This document shows, piece by piece, positions 52,801 through 62,821 of a stretch of DNA of 64,000 nt. This DNA is from Archangium violaceum Cb vi76. Lineage in GTDB: Bacteria > Myxococcota > Myxococcia > Myxococcales > Myxococcaceae. A program made the translations under genes and the position numbers. The stretch is taken from positions 62,001-126,000 of the forward strand of contig NZ_JPMI01000275.1 in assembly GCF_000733295.1 (NCBI RefSeq), written 5' to 3'. The notes beneath the pieces were generated by a model, which worked only from the letters and a program-made list of their open reading frames with translations, made no database searches and was not told where the DNA came from. Positions within the stretch are counted from its first letter, which is position 1, and the number at the start of each line of letters is the position of its first letter.

Positions 52801-53630
52801 CGTTGCGCGCCTCTGTCCGTAGTGAGGCGACACCGGCGCTCGCGGAGCTGCTGCGGCACTCAGGAGCACGGAGCTTGAAGGACCCGCTTGCCTTCCTGAA
52901 GGAGGCCGAGTGGCTCGTCAGTCACCCGGAACTGGACGCTGAGGCAGTGGTTGCACTGGCGAGGAAGGCCTGCCGGAGCAAGGTGGACCTGAGCTGGCTG
53001 CGCTCCACATCGCTGACCCTGGAGGCACTCAACGCCATGGGCAGGAACAAGATGACGCCCTGGAAAGACTTCCAGCGGGCAGCGGCGGAACCGGGGAATT
53101 TGAAGCTACAGCGGTGGGTGCGCGAGCAACTCCGAGGTCTCGCGACGGAGATGCTGACAGAGGACAACGCGCGCAAGCTCTTCCCGGGCTTCCAGTTGAC
53201 TGGGCGGCAGGTGAAAATGGGAGGAGGGCACATCATCGACGAGGTGCTGACGGCCATGATGGGGCCGAAGCTTCAACATGGGGTGGAAGTTAAAGGTTGG
53301 AGCGAAAACCGGTGGCGCACGGCGCTGGACGCCTGGCTGGCCGGACGAAGAGGTGCCCAGCTCAACAAGCAGCAGGGGACGCTCGTCAAGCAACTCCAGC
53401 GACTGCTCGACCAACTCGCGGACGCGGCGAAGGCCCCCCGAGGGAAACCGTTTCTCGTCAGCACAGACAAATTGAGCGGACCCACCAAATTCAAGCTCCT
53501 TGATTTTCTACAGGACAACGCACCAGGAACAATGCTCATCCAGGTGAAGGAAGTGGAGATCCTGAACAAGACGAAGCAGTTGCGTGCGGCACTGAATCTA
53601 CCGGAGAACTTGTCCGGAGGTGCGCCATGA
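49869..53630 (+). CDS. large secreted polymorphic toxin with putative PD-(D/E)XK nuclease tip
   Basis: The 1253-residue protein has an N-terminal signal-like segment (LLVMSYLVASMSAAGG). Two beta-rich domains follow up to about 540, then a long helical part (about 700-1080) with hydrophobic stretches such as GAAVRLFAGRMSLVAVLAGVDTY. The last 140 residues contain GGGHIIDEVLTAMMG and GVEVKGWSENRW. D1124, E1140 and K1142 fit a PD-(D/E)XK nuclease core, though the fold call is inference. Its stop overlaps the next, acidic-protein gene by four bases, the usual toxin-immunity layout. The family of the N-terminal part is not recognised. Confidence 0.72.
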   Translation: MREAARAKSLQTLLVMSYLVASMSAAGGELRRERVMLSVKAHMREKALSPSLEDWKEGVLSLRVMDPGTLVVEAGDEVIAAGEFLWGEGTRLRVEPRRGYPPAPLPRLVSPEPGREEVEVAVPEGVGAGGVLTLTYDWGRQDMPALERTWRLPPMEDMPPEWLEDEQVETEQEGTPEDEGDSALAFLSPQQVPLSVQVDPERPELLWVSAYASREELASRFFGDASAVGAFDFEPRPAPPNAEGEPRQCVRVRQPSSLRPELLAQVRGALDERLKTDNTWSRAWLSAQSVDRPGAEALVERGLRWSQRSEIPDGSGQSYFDSYLQTLAPWRDAKPRGLLGDSLAQDWHFLGEASEPLRKAIALRSERWKTSYTVTDGSPVLSPGDVVGRFYFPDGSSIQVQLQELLTSESSLERAELRVRNLPHRGSCVIIPGEDERWRGYRVYFRLSAGAPEPLAHPEGDFYWYYPGTLFIRPGDWRPGLGAGTGGLVALRRELLETALATATPHEPQPLLALDHDVLSLLTPEERLGVFNTVLTGPALTSDRREDAVHLLTRMLLSTLDGDFPPLERKLTSSGALEKLLGGNSPDNKVLLGQAFTQKALASFPLTLDLLESLPGFHLGREGETTHLLNVASGRVSTVLVAPEAWEARQGVRLGAEPALPGEAVGLARRMALYFQPVRQEFQARYFSSVDELPRSRALHPLEWVRVEVHGPQPRTRLMTAMELALLASTPDASLAWSAVSRIGELHMVYGAVSALAKPPLLTTGAANAAQGSTLIAARGAAVRLFAGRMSLVAVLAGVDTYRDELSRTPEGRAFLAVHDLAMVALAGRDIHKLATSGIGRELVHRGRLALSAAGARASSGMRESVESVHALVKTLERMLAEGKAVATPDGLRFSLPGGAEAFTQAFFAIRGEIAAARALGGIRSAGLTAQEAEKTLEALKLLAAESQQLARAYGAVALRAAALPADKAQAYLAAVDSLRASVRSEATPALAELLRHSGARSLKDPLAFLKEAEWLVSHPELDAEAVVALARKACRSKVDLSWLRSTSLTLEALNAMGRNKMTPWKDFQRAAAEPGNLKLQRWVREQLRGLATEMLTEDNARKLFPGFQLTGRQVKMGGGHIIDEVLTAMMGPKLQHGVEVKGWSENRWRTALDAWLAGRRGAQLNKQQGTLVKQLQRLLDQLADAAKAPRGKPFLVSTDKLSGPTKFKLLDFLQDNAPGTMLIQVKEVEILNKTKQLRAALNLPENLSGGAP

Positions 53631-54412
53631 GCCGGTGGCCTCTCTGGGCGGTCCTGGCTCCAGGCGAGCCCACACGGCTGGAGAGCCGCGCGCGGGCCAT
53701 CGCGATGCCGGACTGGGATGAAGAGGACGGGGAAGAGTTGCCCTTCGAGTTCATCCCGGGCAGTGGCCGTTACCATGCCATCGTGGGGACGGACCCCATC
53801 GACATTGGTGCCGAGATGCAAATCGCCGAGGCCCTGTCGCTCGAATGTGATGAGTCCGTGTACTCGATTGAGCGCGCCAATGACCCGTGGACTGTCATGT
53901 CGTGGCGAAACGGTGCGCTCGATGTTCTGGAGGATGAGGATCCGGAAGAGTTGGCGGAGTCTCTTGGCTGCGCGCTGCCAGGCAGCGAGGCGTCGCCGGA
54001 CTCGCCCGCGAGGAAACCCTTGCGCAAGATCGCATTGGTGGAAGGCCTCAGGGCGCAAGAGGCACCTCGCGTGCTGGAGGAGGCCGACGACCCGTTTCCT
54101 CCAGGACACTACCGATTCGAGGAGACCCCGCAAGGGCTACGGATTTCCAGCGAAACAGGCAACATAGGCTTCGTTCATGTTGCTCTTTCAGAAAGACTCC
54201 CTCATGCGACTGTGTATGGAGTGACAGCGTCACCGAGCCTGGACACATTTTACGTCAGCGTACTTCGGGGAGGAGAGTGCATCGGACAGTTCGCGCAGCC
54301 GCCGTATGAGCTTCCACCCTTCCCGGTTTTTAGCGACATCAAGGGCGAGCGTTCACCTGAGCGTATTCTGGCGGCGCTGGGCATCCCGGCGATGTGGTTC
54401 CGGAACGAGTGA
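53627..54412 (+). CDS. putative immunity protein for the upstream large toxin
   Basis: The 261-residue acidic protein starts MSRWPLWAVLAPGEPTRLES. It has two related-looking parts. The first has MPDWDEEDGEELPFEFIPG, then GTDPIDIGAEM and VLEDEDPEELAESLGCAL. The second reads PPGHYRFEETPQGLRISSETG and ends ILAALGIPAMWFRNE. There is no signal peptide. The strong negative charge and ATGA overlap with the toxin suggest it binds and blocks the nuclease tip in the cytoplasm. The family is not recognised; the role is inferred from position. Confidence 0.6.
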   Translation: MSRWPLWAVLAPGEPTRLESRARAIAMPDWDEEDGEELPFEFIPGSGRYHAIVGTDPIDIGAEMQIAEALSLECDESVYSIERANDPWTVMSWRNGALDVLEDEDPEELAESLGCALPGSEASPDSPARKPLRKIALVEGLRAQEAPRVLEEADDPFPPGHYRFEETPQGLRISSETGNIGFVHVALSERLPHATVYGVTASPSLDTFYVSVLRGGECIGQFAQPPYELPPFPVFSDIKGERSPERILAALGIPAMWFRNE

Positions 54413-54471
54413 CGGGTGCAGGGACGGCTTCTTCCAGGGGGTTGCCGCGCACGCTTCTTGATGGTGTTGAT

Positions 54472-54744
54472 GGTCAATACCCCATGCGCCCAACGGAGCG
54501 GAAACAGGGGCTTCCAATGCCCAGACGGGAACGGCGTCCGCCGCGCTCGCTCCTCCCTGTGCCTCGCCGAAACCAGAGACAGGCAGGAATGACAAGACAA
54601 TGCTGGGCCGCATTGATGCAACCTGCACGCGGTTCAATAGGAGTACCAATCGCTACTACTCGGGACGAGCCAGCATGGTCTTCGAACTCACCAGACCCCT
54701 GGAATTTCAGAGCGCTGGGGTCAGCTCCATCCCTACACGGGATA
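54472..54744 (+). pseudogene. decayed second copy of the 48.0-kb toxin tip
   Basis: This stretch parallels 48551-48788 and 49085-49120 base by base, but about 296 bases that encode the core of the toxin domain (HHIDEN...QLIDSHGG) are missing. In the old frame it still reads NDKTMLGRIDATCTRF and RYYSGRASMVFELTRPLE without a start codon. It is a relic tip or orphan cassette lying 3' of the large toxin-immunity pair. Confidence 0.75.
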
Positions 54745-55209
54745 TTGGAAAATGGTCAAAACATACATAGACCGGGGGCCCTTCTGAGAATCCCCCTTGC
54801 CGACGGTTCTTTCGGCTACGGGAGGGTACTCGAGCCACCGCATGATGCCTTCTACGAGTACAGGACCAACAGTCCTGACGCAGACCTTGACCGGATCGCA
54901 TCCAAGCCAATCCTCTTCAAGGTGGCCATCCGCCATTCGGACCTGAGTCCGTGGGAGATCATCGGATGGAGAGCGATTGAGGAGCCGCTGGCTCAACCCA
55001 TCGTCCAGTTCAGGCAGGATGTGGGAGACTTCCGTCGCTGCAAGATCTTCGACACCGCCGGCAATTCGAGAGATGCCGAGCCCCAGGAGTGTGTCGGGCT
55101 CGAGCGACTGGCGGTCTGGGAGCAGTCCGATGTCGAGGAACGCCTGCTCGACACCTTCATGGGGCGGCCCAATTTCACGGTGGAGCACCTGAAGGTCCGC
55201 CTGCGATAG
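54745..55209 (+). CDS. second Imm26-like immunity protein, start altered
   Basis: Near copy of the gene at 49132: RIPLADGSFGYGRVLEPPHDAF and ASKPILFKVAIRH are shared, and the last 60 residues differ at only a few places. A four-base deletion near the original ATG puts that start out of frame (it would stop after 11 codons). The intact frame can begin at TTG 54745 or at a later CTG. It may be expressed as an orphan immunity protein or be a pseudogene; the body shows no stop or frameshift, which favours function. Confidence 0.6.
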   Translation: MENGQNIHRPGALLRIPLADGSFGYGRVLEPPHDAFYEYRTNSPDADLDRIASKPILFKVAIRHSDLSPWEIIGWRAIEEPLAQPIVQFRQDVGDFRRCKIFDTAGNSRDAEPQECVGLERLAVWEQSDVEERLLDTFMGRPNFTVEHLKVRLR

Positions 55210-55227
55210 CGGTCTCCGGGCCCTGGC

Positions 55228-55248
55228 GCCCGGCCACTCCGGCCGGGC
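55228..55248 (+). terminator. hairpin after the second Imm26-like gene
   Basis: GCCCGGCC and GGCCGGGC form a perfect 8-bp stem with a 5-base loop, 19 bases after the stop. It lies between convergent genes and could end both transcripts. Only a short TT follows, so it is not a classic T-run terminator. Confidence 0.45.
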
Positions 55249-55285
55249 TTGGAAGAGCGGGGCTACCTGGGAGGGCCTCGGCCGC

Positions 55286-55909
55286 TCAGGCCTTCTTGGG
55301 CGGCGGCAGGATGGTGTCCACCAGCGTCATCAGCTGGGCGCAGCTCACCGGCTTGCGCACGAAGGCGTTGATGCCCGCCTTCTGGCCCTTGTTGCGCACC
55401 TCGGCGGCGTTCGCGTCTCCCGTCATCATCAGGATGGGAATCTTGGAGATCTTCGCGTCCTTGCTGGCCCGCACCGTCGCCGCGAAGTCCGCGCCGTTCA
55501 TCCCGTCCATGTGGAAGTCGGTGAGGATGAGGTCCACCGGCTGCGTCTCCAGCACCTTCAGGCCCGCCTCGGCCGACTCGGCCTCGATGTACTCGAAGGA
55601 GCGCGCCATCAGGTAGATCTTCAGCAGCGTCCGGATGGAGCGGCTGTCATCCACCAGCAACACGCGCTGAGGCTGCACGCCGGGCTCCGGACGGGCGAAG
55701 GCGCGCGTCTCGGTGGAAGCCGCGGCGGCGAAGGCCTTCGCCGTCTCGGCGTTGAGCACACCGAAGGGACGCGACGGCTCGGAGGGGGGCACCGGGGTCA
55801 GCGCCGGCACGGTGGAAACGGCAGCGGGCCGCGGCGGCTCGGTGGGCGCCGACGTCGGACGTGGCGATGAGGTCGCCGCTGCTTCTGGCACAACAGTTGC
55901 CGGCTTCAT
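55286..55909 (-). CDS. single-domain response regulator with Pro/Ala-rich leader
   Basis: The 207-residue protein has an N-terminal disordered region (about 1-85, rich in Pro, Ala and Thr), then a receiver domain. QRVLLVDDSRSIRTLLKIYL carries the acidic pocket, LILTDFHMDGMNG the phospho-Asp, MMTGDANAAEV the Thr switch region, and FVRKPVSCAQL the conserved Lys. No output domain follows, so it is CheY-like. GGAG lies eight bases before the chosen ATG. No kinase gene is beside it. Confidence 0.9.
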   Translation of the reverse strand: MKPATVVPEAAATSSPRPTSAPTEPPRPAAVSTVPALTPVPPSEPSRPFGVLNAETAKAFAAAASTETRAFARPEPGVQPQRVLLVDDSRSIRTLLKIYLMARSFEYIEAESAEAGLKVLETQPVDLILTDFHMDGMNGADFAATVRASKDAKISKIPILMMTGDANAAEVRNKGQKAGINAFVRKPVSCAQLMTLVDTILPPPKKA

Positions 55910-56048
55910 TGGAGAGTCTCCCTGCACTGTCCCCCCTCCACATCCCTGTCCGGGAATTCCTACTGTATGTTGTCCGACGGACAACGCGAAGTCAAAGCGG
56001 CCCGTGGCCTGGCGCTGGAGTTTTTCGCGCCGCTGGGATGAGCCTTTT

Positions 56049-57275
56049 TCACGGCACTTCGAGAACGAACGATTGGCTCTCCACCGCGGGCAGTCCGTCC
56101 TCTTTTGCGAGAGGAGGAGAGAGCTCGTTGGGCACGCGCCACGTCTGGCCGGTGAACTGGACGAGCGTGAGGGCGTAGCGGCCGGAGGGCACGGACTTCA
56201 GCGGCACCCGTCTGGTCGGGTCGCGCACGTCATACGCATGGGGTTGTATGAAGACTCCCAGTGAAGGGACGGCCACGGCTTCCATGCGCGGAGTGCCATC
56301 GGGCTTGCGCAGCGCGGCATACACCGGGTCCGTCACCAGCCCCGCGGCGAGCACCACCTGATCCGGCATCCCGTCGAGGGTGCCATCGTTCCGGGGGTAG
56401 TCGGCGCCCGAGTCATCGAGGATGCCGTCCCGGTCCAGGTCGTTCTCGTCGGCGAGCGAGCCCTCCGTGTCGGCCAGCTTGCGCACCAGCACGCGCGGCC
56501 ACAGGTCCAGCTGGCCGTCCGCGTCGGCGTCGTCGGGCACGCCGTCGCCGTTGTCGTCCACGTAGCGCACGACCAGGGCGGGAGCGCCCGCCGTCACCCC
56601 GCCCTCGCGCACCTGCACGGGCCAGAGGTCGAGCCGCTTGGTCCCCATCACGAGGTCGAACCGGGGGGAGCCCTCCACGCGGAAGGCGGGCCGCTCGAGG
56701 GGGATGGCGCTCGTGTCGCTGAAGCTCACGATGACGCCGGTGGTGGCCTGGAGGGTTCCGTCCGGGCCCTCGCCCACCTCCACCACGCGTGGCACGCGGG
56801 TCACGGGGTCCACCGCGGCGCCGCCCACGTCTCCGGCGTTGGGCTCGCCGGTGACGCCGTACCAGGGGATGAAGTCCGGGCCGTGGCAGGGCGAGGCACC
56901 CGTGAGGCACGTGTCCGCGTCGATGAAGCCGCGCAGCAGATAGCGCCCCGGGGCCACGAGGCTGAAGGAGAAGGACGCGGTGAAGGGGCCGGAGGAGCCC
57001 GGCTGCGCCGGTCCGAAGAGCTTCTGCGCGGGGATGACGGTGAAGCTCACCGGGCGGCCCGCGCCCTGGGGCGGAGGCGGATGGGTGGCGTCGTAGAGCA
57101 GGACGATGGCGTTGCCGCGCGCCTGGCTCTGCACCACCACCTGGCCGTCGATGCGGGACAGCTCCTGGTTCTGGCGCTGGTCATCGGTGGGCTTCACGGG
57201 TGGGGGCTCGCAGCCCGTGGCGAGCACGGACGCGAGGGCCAGCCCCACCAGCGTCTTGGGGAAGGAGGAGCTCAT
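56049..57275 (-). CDS. lipoprotein with thrombospondin-type-3-like calcium repeats
   Basis: The 408-residue protein has a lipoprotein signal (LVGLALASVLATGCEP, Cys about 22). It has beta-rich N-terminal parts resembling a carboxypeptidase-regulatory-like fold (VAPGRYLLRGFIDADTC). Two Asp-rich loops, VRYVDDNGDGVPDDADADG and ENDLDRDGILDDSG, look like calcium-binding TSP3 motifs. Its ATG overlaps the TonB-receptor stop, so it probably works with that receptor at the outer membrane. Its ligand is unknown. Confidence 0.8.
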   Translation of the reverse strand: MSSSFPKTLVGLALASVLATGCEPPPVKPTDDQRQNQELSRIDGQVVVQSQARGNAIVLLYDATHPPPPQGAGRPVSFTVIPAQKLFGPAQPGSSGPFTASFSFSLVAPGRYLLRGFIDADTCLTGASPCHGPDFIPWYGVTGEPNAGDVGGAAVDPVTRVPRVVEVGEGPDGTLQATTGVIVSFSDTSAIPLERPAFRVEGSPRFDLVMGTKRLDLWPVQVREGGVTAGAPALVVRYVDDNGDGVPDDADADGQLDLWPRVLVRKLADTEGSLADENDLDRDGILDDSGADYPRNDGTLDGMPDQVVLAAGLVTDPVYAALRKPDGTPRMEAVAVPSLGVFIQPHAYDVRDPTRRVPLKSVPSGRYALTLVQFTGQTWRVPNELSPPLAKEDGLPAVESQSFVLEVP

Positions 57276-59809
57276 GGGGTCACCGTCAGGAGGGCGAGCA
57301 CGCGGCGCTCGATGCGGTTGCCGAAGGGGTGCTGGGCGTGTGTGGGGCCCAGGTTGGAGCCCACCAGCGCCACCGACACCCGGTCCTTCACCGGCGTGTA
57401 GCCCACGCGGGCGTTGATGACGGCGTAGGCGGGCAGGGCATTGGCCAGCGGCTCGATGAGGGTGGGGTCCTTGGACGAGGGCTCCCGCTCCACCCAGGTG
57501 GTGGCGGACGTCCAGGCCACGTCCACGCCCAGCTCCAGCGCCTGGCGCGTGCGGTAGGTGATGCCGCCGAAGAGCTTGAACTGGGGCGCCTGGCTGCAGG
57601 GGCCGCACAGGCCCTGCTCGCCCTCGGACGACACCAGCTGGTAGGCGGCGTTGGCCTTGATGCCGAGGCCGTCCACCGGGGCCAGCGTCACGCCGGCCTC
57701 GGCGCCGCGGGCGGTGTAGACGGCCGCCTCGTTCTCGAAGAGGGAGCGGCCCAGCAGATACGTGCCCGTCTCCGCGTCCCAGGACTCGCCCGCCGGCAGG
57801 GGCTTCACGGCGGACAGGTGGATGAGGTTGCTCACCCGGTTCTGGTACAGGGCCACGTCCCAGTCCATGCCCAGGCTGGGGGCCTCGCCGCGGTAGCCCA
57901 GCTCGAGCGCCAGCATCTGCTCCGCCTGGAGCGCCCGGTTGCCGCTGGACAGCGCGCTGGCGCCGTTGACGCCCGGGATGGGGACGCGCACGCCCATGTA
58001 GCTCTCCAGGAACGTGGGCACGCGGAAGGCCGAGGCCGCGCTGGCGCGGAAGGCATGGCCCTCGAAGGGCATGAAGAGGGCGGACACGCGCGGCGAGTGG
58101 GCCAGGCCCGGCTGGCCATTGTCCAGCAGCGGGTGCCGGTCCACGCGGTAGGAGGCCACCACGCGGAAGGGCTCCGCCAGGCGCCACTCGTCCTGCACGA
58201 AGGCCGCGGCGTGGAATTCCTCGCGCAGGGGGCCCAGGTAGCTCCACGCCACGCGCTTGAGGCGGCCCTCCACGCCCACGTTCACCTGGTGCTCACCCAG
58301 CAACTCGAAGCTCTTGCTGAAGAGCACCTCGCCGTTGAAGAGGTTGGACTCGACGCTCGTGGCCAGCGAGCGCTGGCCCACGGCCTCGTACTGCGGCCCC
58401 GCGTCCGCGGAGAGGTGGTTCCAGAAGGCCTTCACCTTCAGTGGCCCCAGCTCCGCGTCCGCCTTGGCGAAGGCGCTCACCCCGTCCAGGTAGAAGTTGC
58501 GCAGCACCCCGAGCGGGTAGGCCTCCGTGTAGAAGCGGTTGACGCCGCCGGACAGGCCCAGCGTGGCCCCCGAGTCGAACCGGTAGCTGGTGGCCATGTT
58601 GCCGCGCGCGCTGCGCAGGCCGAGGTTCGGCTGAGGATCCACCACCGCCATGTCCGGCCGGTCTCCCGCGAAGTCCCGGCTCCACTTGTCCGCCTGCGAG
58701 TACGCCGCCGAGGCGCGGTAGCGCAGCCCGCCCGTGCCGCCATGGCTCACGAAGCTGCCACCCGCGGTGTTGCCATTGCCGGCATGGGCCTGGAAGCGCG
58801 CGGCGGGGCCGGTGCCCGGCGCGCGGGTGATGATGTTGACCACGCCCAGCATCGCGTTGGCGCCGTAGAGCGCGCTGCCCGGACCGCGGATGACTTCAAT
58901 CCGCTCGATGTCCTCCAGCTCCACGGGGATGGACGACCAGAGCGTCATGCCCAGGAAGTCCTGGTACTCGGTGCGGCCGTCCACCAGCACCAGCACCTTG
59001 TTGGCGATGCGCTGGTTGAAGCCGCGCAGCGACAGGTTGGCGCTGCCCGGCCCCAGCATCATCACCTCGGCGCCCGGCACGCGGCGCAGCAGCTCCGGCA
59101 GGCTGGTGGCACCCGACAGGCGGATGTCCTCGGAGGTGATGACCGTGGTGGCGTTGGGCGCTTCCAGCGAGGACTGGGCCCGGCGGCTGGCCGTCACCAC
59201 GCGCTCCTCGTAGGGCACTTCCCCCGCGTCCTCGACGGAACTGGCCACGTCCCCGGTTCCGGGCGCATTGGCCTCGGCCGGCGCGGACTTCGCGGTGGGG
59301 GTGGATTCCGGCGCCGCGGGCAGGGACTCGGCGCGGGCGATGGCCTTCTCCAACCGCTCCACCAGCACCGCGAGCGAGCGGGCCGCCTCGGCACCCCCGG
59401 GCGCCGGGGGCATGGGCGGCAGTCCGGGCTTCTTCCCCGGCACCGCTGGCTCGGCCTGCTTCGCCGCCTCGGCGGCCCGCAGCGACTCCTCCAGCTTCGT
59501 CAGCGTGGCCTGCGCCGTGGCCACGTCCGGCGGGTTGGCGGCGATGTAACGCCGCAGGTAGTCAGCCGCCTCGGTCAACTGGCCCGCGTCCTGGTAGGCC
59601 CGGGCGATGTTGTAGAGGACGTTGGGGTGCGGCTTGATGGAATAGGCGATCAGCAGCTCGGCGATGCCCTGGTCGTACTGACCCTGGCCGATGAGGCTCA
59701 TCCCGGTGCGGAAATGACGGCGGGCCTCCAGGCGCGCGTCGCCGAAGGCACTCCCCGCGTACAGCACCAACGCGAGGGCGCCCGCTCGCTTCAAGGCGGT
59801 CGGGTTCAT
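57272..59809 (-). CDS. TonB-dependent outer-membrane receptor with N-terminal TPR domain
   Basis: The 845-residue protein has a signal peptide (GALALVLYAGSAFG). A TPR-like segment (about 28-100, GMSLIGQGQYDQGIAELLIAYS) and a Pro/Ala linker (about 120-190) follow. The plug domain has EERVVTASRRAQSSLEAPNATTVI, GANAMLGVVNIITRAPG and similar. Residues about 310-845 form the 22-strand barrel, with a C-terminal beta strand. TPR-led receptors occur in myxobacteria and may assemble with periplasmic partners. The ligand is unknown. The codon before the chosen ATG is a GTG that could also start. The kinase gene stop is seven bases upstream. Confidence 0.9.
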   Translation of the reverse strand: MNPTALKRAGALALVLYAGSAFGDARLEARRHFRTGMSLIGQGQYDQGIAELLIAYSIKPHPNVLYNIARAYQDAGQLTEAADYLRRYIAANPPDVATAQATLTKLEESLRAAEAAKQAEPAVPGKKPGLPPMPPAPGGAEAARSLAVLVERLEKAIARAESLPAAPESTPTAKSAPAEANAPGTGDVASSVEDAGEVPYEERVVTASRRAQSSLEAPNATTVITSEDIRLSGATSLPELLRRVPGAEVMMLGPGSANLSLRGFNQRIANKVLVLVDGRTEYQDFLGMTLWSSIPVELEDIERIEVIRGPGSALYGANAMLGVVNIITRAPGTGPAARFQAHAGNGNTAGGSFVSHGGTGGLRYRASAAYSQADKWSRDFAGDRPDMAVVDPQPNLGLRSARGNMATSYRFDSGATLGLSGGVNRFYTEAYPLGVLRNFYLDGVSAFAKADAELGPLKVKAFWNHLSADAGPQYEAVGQRSLATSVESNLFNGEVLFSKSFELLGEHQVNVGVEGRLKRVAWSYLGPLREEFHAAAFVQDEWRLAEPFRVVASYRVDRHPLLDNGQPGLAHSPRVSALFMPFEGHAFRASAASAFRVPTFLESYMGVRVPIPGVNGASALSSGNRALQAEQMLALELGYRGEAPSLGMDWDVALYQNRVSNLIHLSAVKPLPAGESWDAETGTYLLGRSLFENEAAVYTARGAEAGVTLAPVDGLGIKANAAYQLVSSEGEQGLCGPCSQAPQFKLFGGITYRTRQALELGVDVAWTSATTWVEREPSSKDPTLIEPLANALPAYAVINARVGYTPVKDRVSVALVGSNLGPTHAQHPFGNRIERRVLALLTVTP

Positions 59810-59816
59810 CACAATC

Positions 59817-61478
<1,662 letters not shown>

Positions 61479-61704
61479 GAGCTCCCCCGCCGCCCGCCGA
61501 GTGGGTGGGGCGAAATGTGACCTGTCTCGTATGCTACCACCAGACATGCTGATACCGAAAAGTCGGGAGCGGCTGGATTCCCGCTTTCATGGAGGGCCGA
61601 CAATACGGCTCCGGCGTACATCCGTCACGTCCGGAGGAGGCGTTGGGCTTGCGCACCGCGTCAACGCGGGCCCGTCCGGGGTGATTTCTCCGTGGGTGTG
61701 AGGC

Positions 61705-62712
61705 CTACTTGCGCTTGCGCGCGAGCGCCTTCTGCTTCGCGGCTTCCCGGGCCTTCTCGCGCTTCGCCTGGGCCTTCTCGAACTTCACCTTGGCCTTCTC
61801 CAGCTTCACCACCGTGCGCTGGGTGAGGCCCGCCTTCTTCTTGCACCCCGTGATGACGGCCTTCAGCACCATCGGACGGCCCTTCACCGGCAGCGGGCTG
61901 CGCGCGAGCTCGGGCATCTCGGACAGCAGCTTCTCCGCCTCGCTTCCACACACGCGGTGGCGGTCCCGCACCTCCGTGTAGAGCGAGAGCCTCGCAGCGA
62001 TGTCCTTCTCCTTCCTCGCCTTCTTCTCCAGCTCCGGCGCCTCCAGGCTGCCACTGAGCGGCCCGGACACGAAGTCGATCACCTTCCGCCCCTGCTTCAG
62101 CCGGGCCTCCGCCTGCTCCAGCTTCCGCTCGGTGCTCCGCGCCGAGGCCGCGTAGTCCTCGCTCTTCGCCTCCAGCTCCTTGCCCGCCTTCACCCGCTCG
62201 CGGGTGCGCTGGATGGCGTCGCTCGCCGCCGTCACCTGCGCGCTTCCAGCCTCCTTGCCCTCCAGTGCATCCAGTGCCTCGTTGGCCGCGAACAGCGCCT
62301 CCATCACCGCGTCCCGCTGCTTCTCCACCGCGGCCTCGAGCTCCTTGCGCTCGCGCTCCGCGACGGCCTGCTTCTCCCTCCGGACCTTCTCCTCGCGCAC
62401 CCGGGGGACTCGCGCCTGGAGCTCCGCCAGCTCCGAGCGCAGCATCTCCCCCTCGGGCGACAACTCCACGTCCGGGTGGGCCAGCGTCTCCTGCGCCTTG
62501 GCGAGCAGGGGCTCGGCCCGGTCCGCGTTCAGCTCCCGCAGGTGGTTCGTGGCCTCGTTGAGCAGCAGGGTGGCCTCGTCGGTCCGCTTCTCGCCATGGG
62601 ACTGGCGCTGCTGTTTGGTACGGGGGCCACAGGCGCTCGAGGCCACCGCCAGGAGGACGAGGAGCAGCCAGGTGCGGGAGGTCGTGCGTACGGGTGTCAT
62701 GTCGGTCGCCAT
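61705..62712 (-). CDS. coiled-coil lipoprotein
   Basis: The 335-residue protein has a signal with lipobox (LLLVLLAVASSACGP, Cys about 27). A long Lys/Glu/Arg/Ala-rich helical part (about 60-230) gives heptads, as in EEKVRREKQAVAERERKELE, and the C-terminus is very basic (KLEKAKVKFEKAQAKREKAREAAKQ). The central GSEAEKLLSEMPELA segment separates the helices. No enzyme motif is visible; it could be a structural envelope or scaffold protein. Starts at 62712 or 62700 are both possible. Confidence 0.7.
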   Translation of the reverse strand: MATDMTPVRTTSRTWLLLVLLAVASSACGPRTKQQRQSHGEKRTDEATLLLNEATNHLRELNADRAEPLLAKAQETLAHPDVELSPEGEMLRSELAELQARVPRVREEKVRREKQAVAERERKELEAAVEKQRDAVMEALFAANEALDALEGKEAGSAQVTAASDAIQRTRERVKAGKELEAKSEDYAASARSTERKLEQAEARLKQGRKVIDFVSGPLSGSLEAPELEKKARKEKDIAARLSLYTEVRDRHRVCGSEAEKLLSEMPELARSPLPVKGRPMVLKAVITGCKKKAGLTQRTVVKLEKAKVKFEKAQAKREKAREAAKQKALARKRK

Positions 62713-62821
62713 CCCCTGCTCGGGGTAGGGCAGAGCATGGTCCGGAAGGGCGGGTGGGAGGAAGCCCAGGGGGCCACACGGGACGCTGATCCAGAGCCGT
62801 TGAAGCCTTACAGTGAGTCTC

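Noticed and set aside
54394-54744. N-terminal part of a long open frame leading into the second Imm26-like gene
   Set aside because: The translation is Arg/Pro-rich and out of frame with the toxin relic. Base-by-base likeness to 48551-48788 shows that it is a decayed copy, not a real N-terminus.
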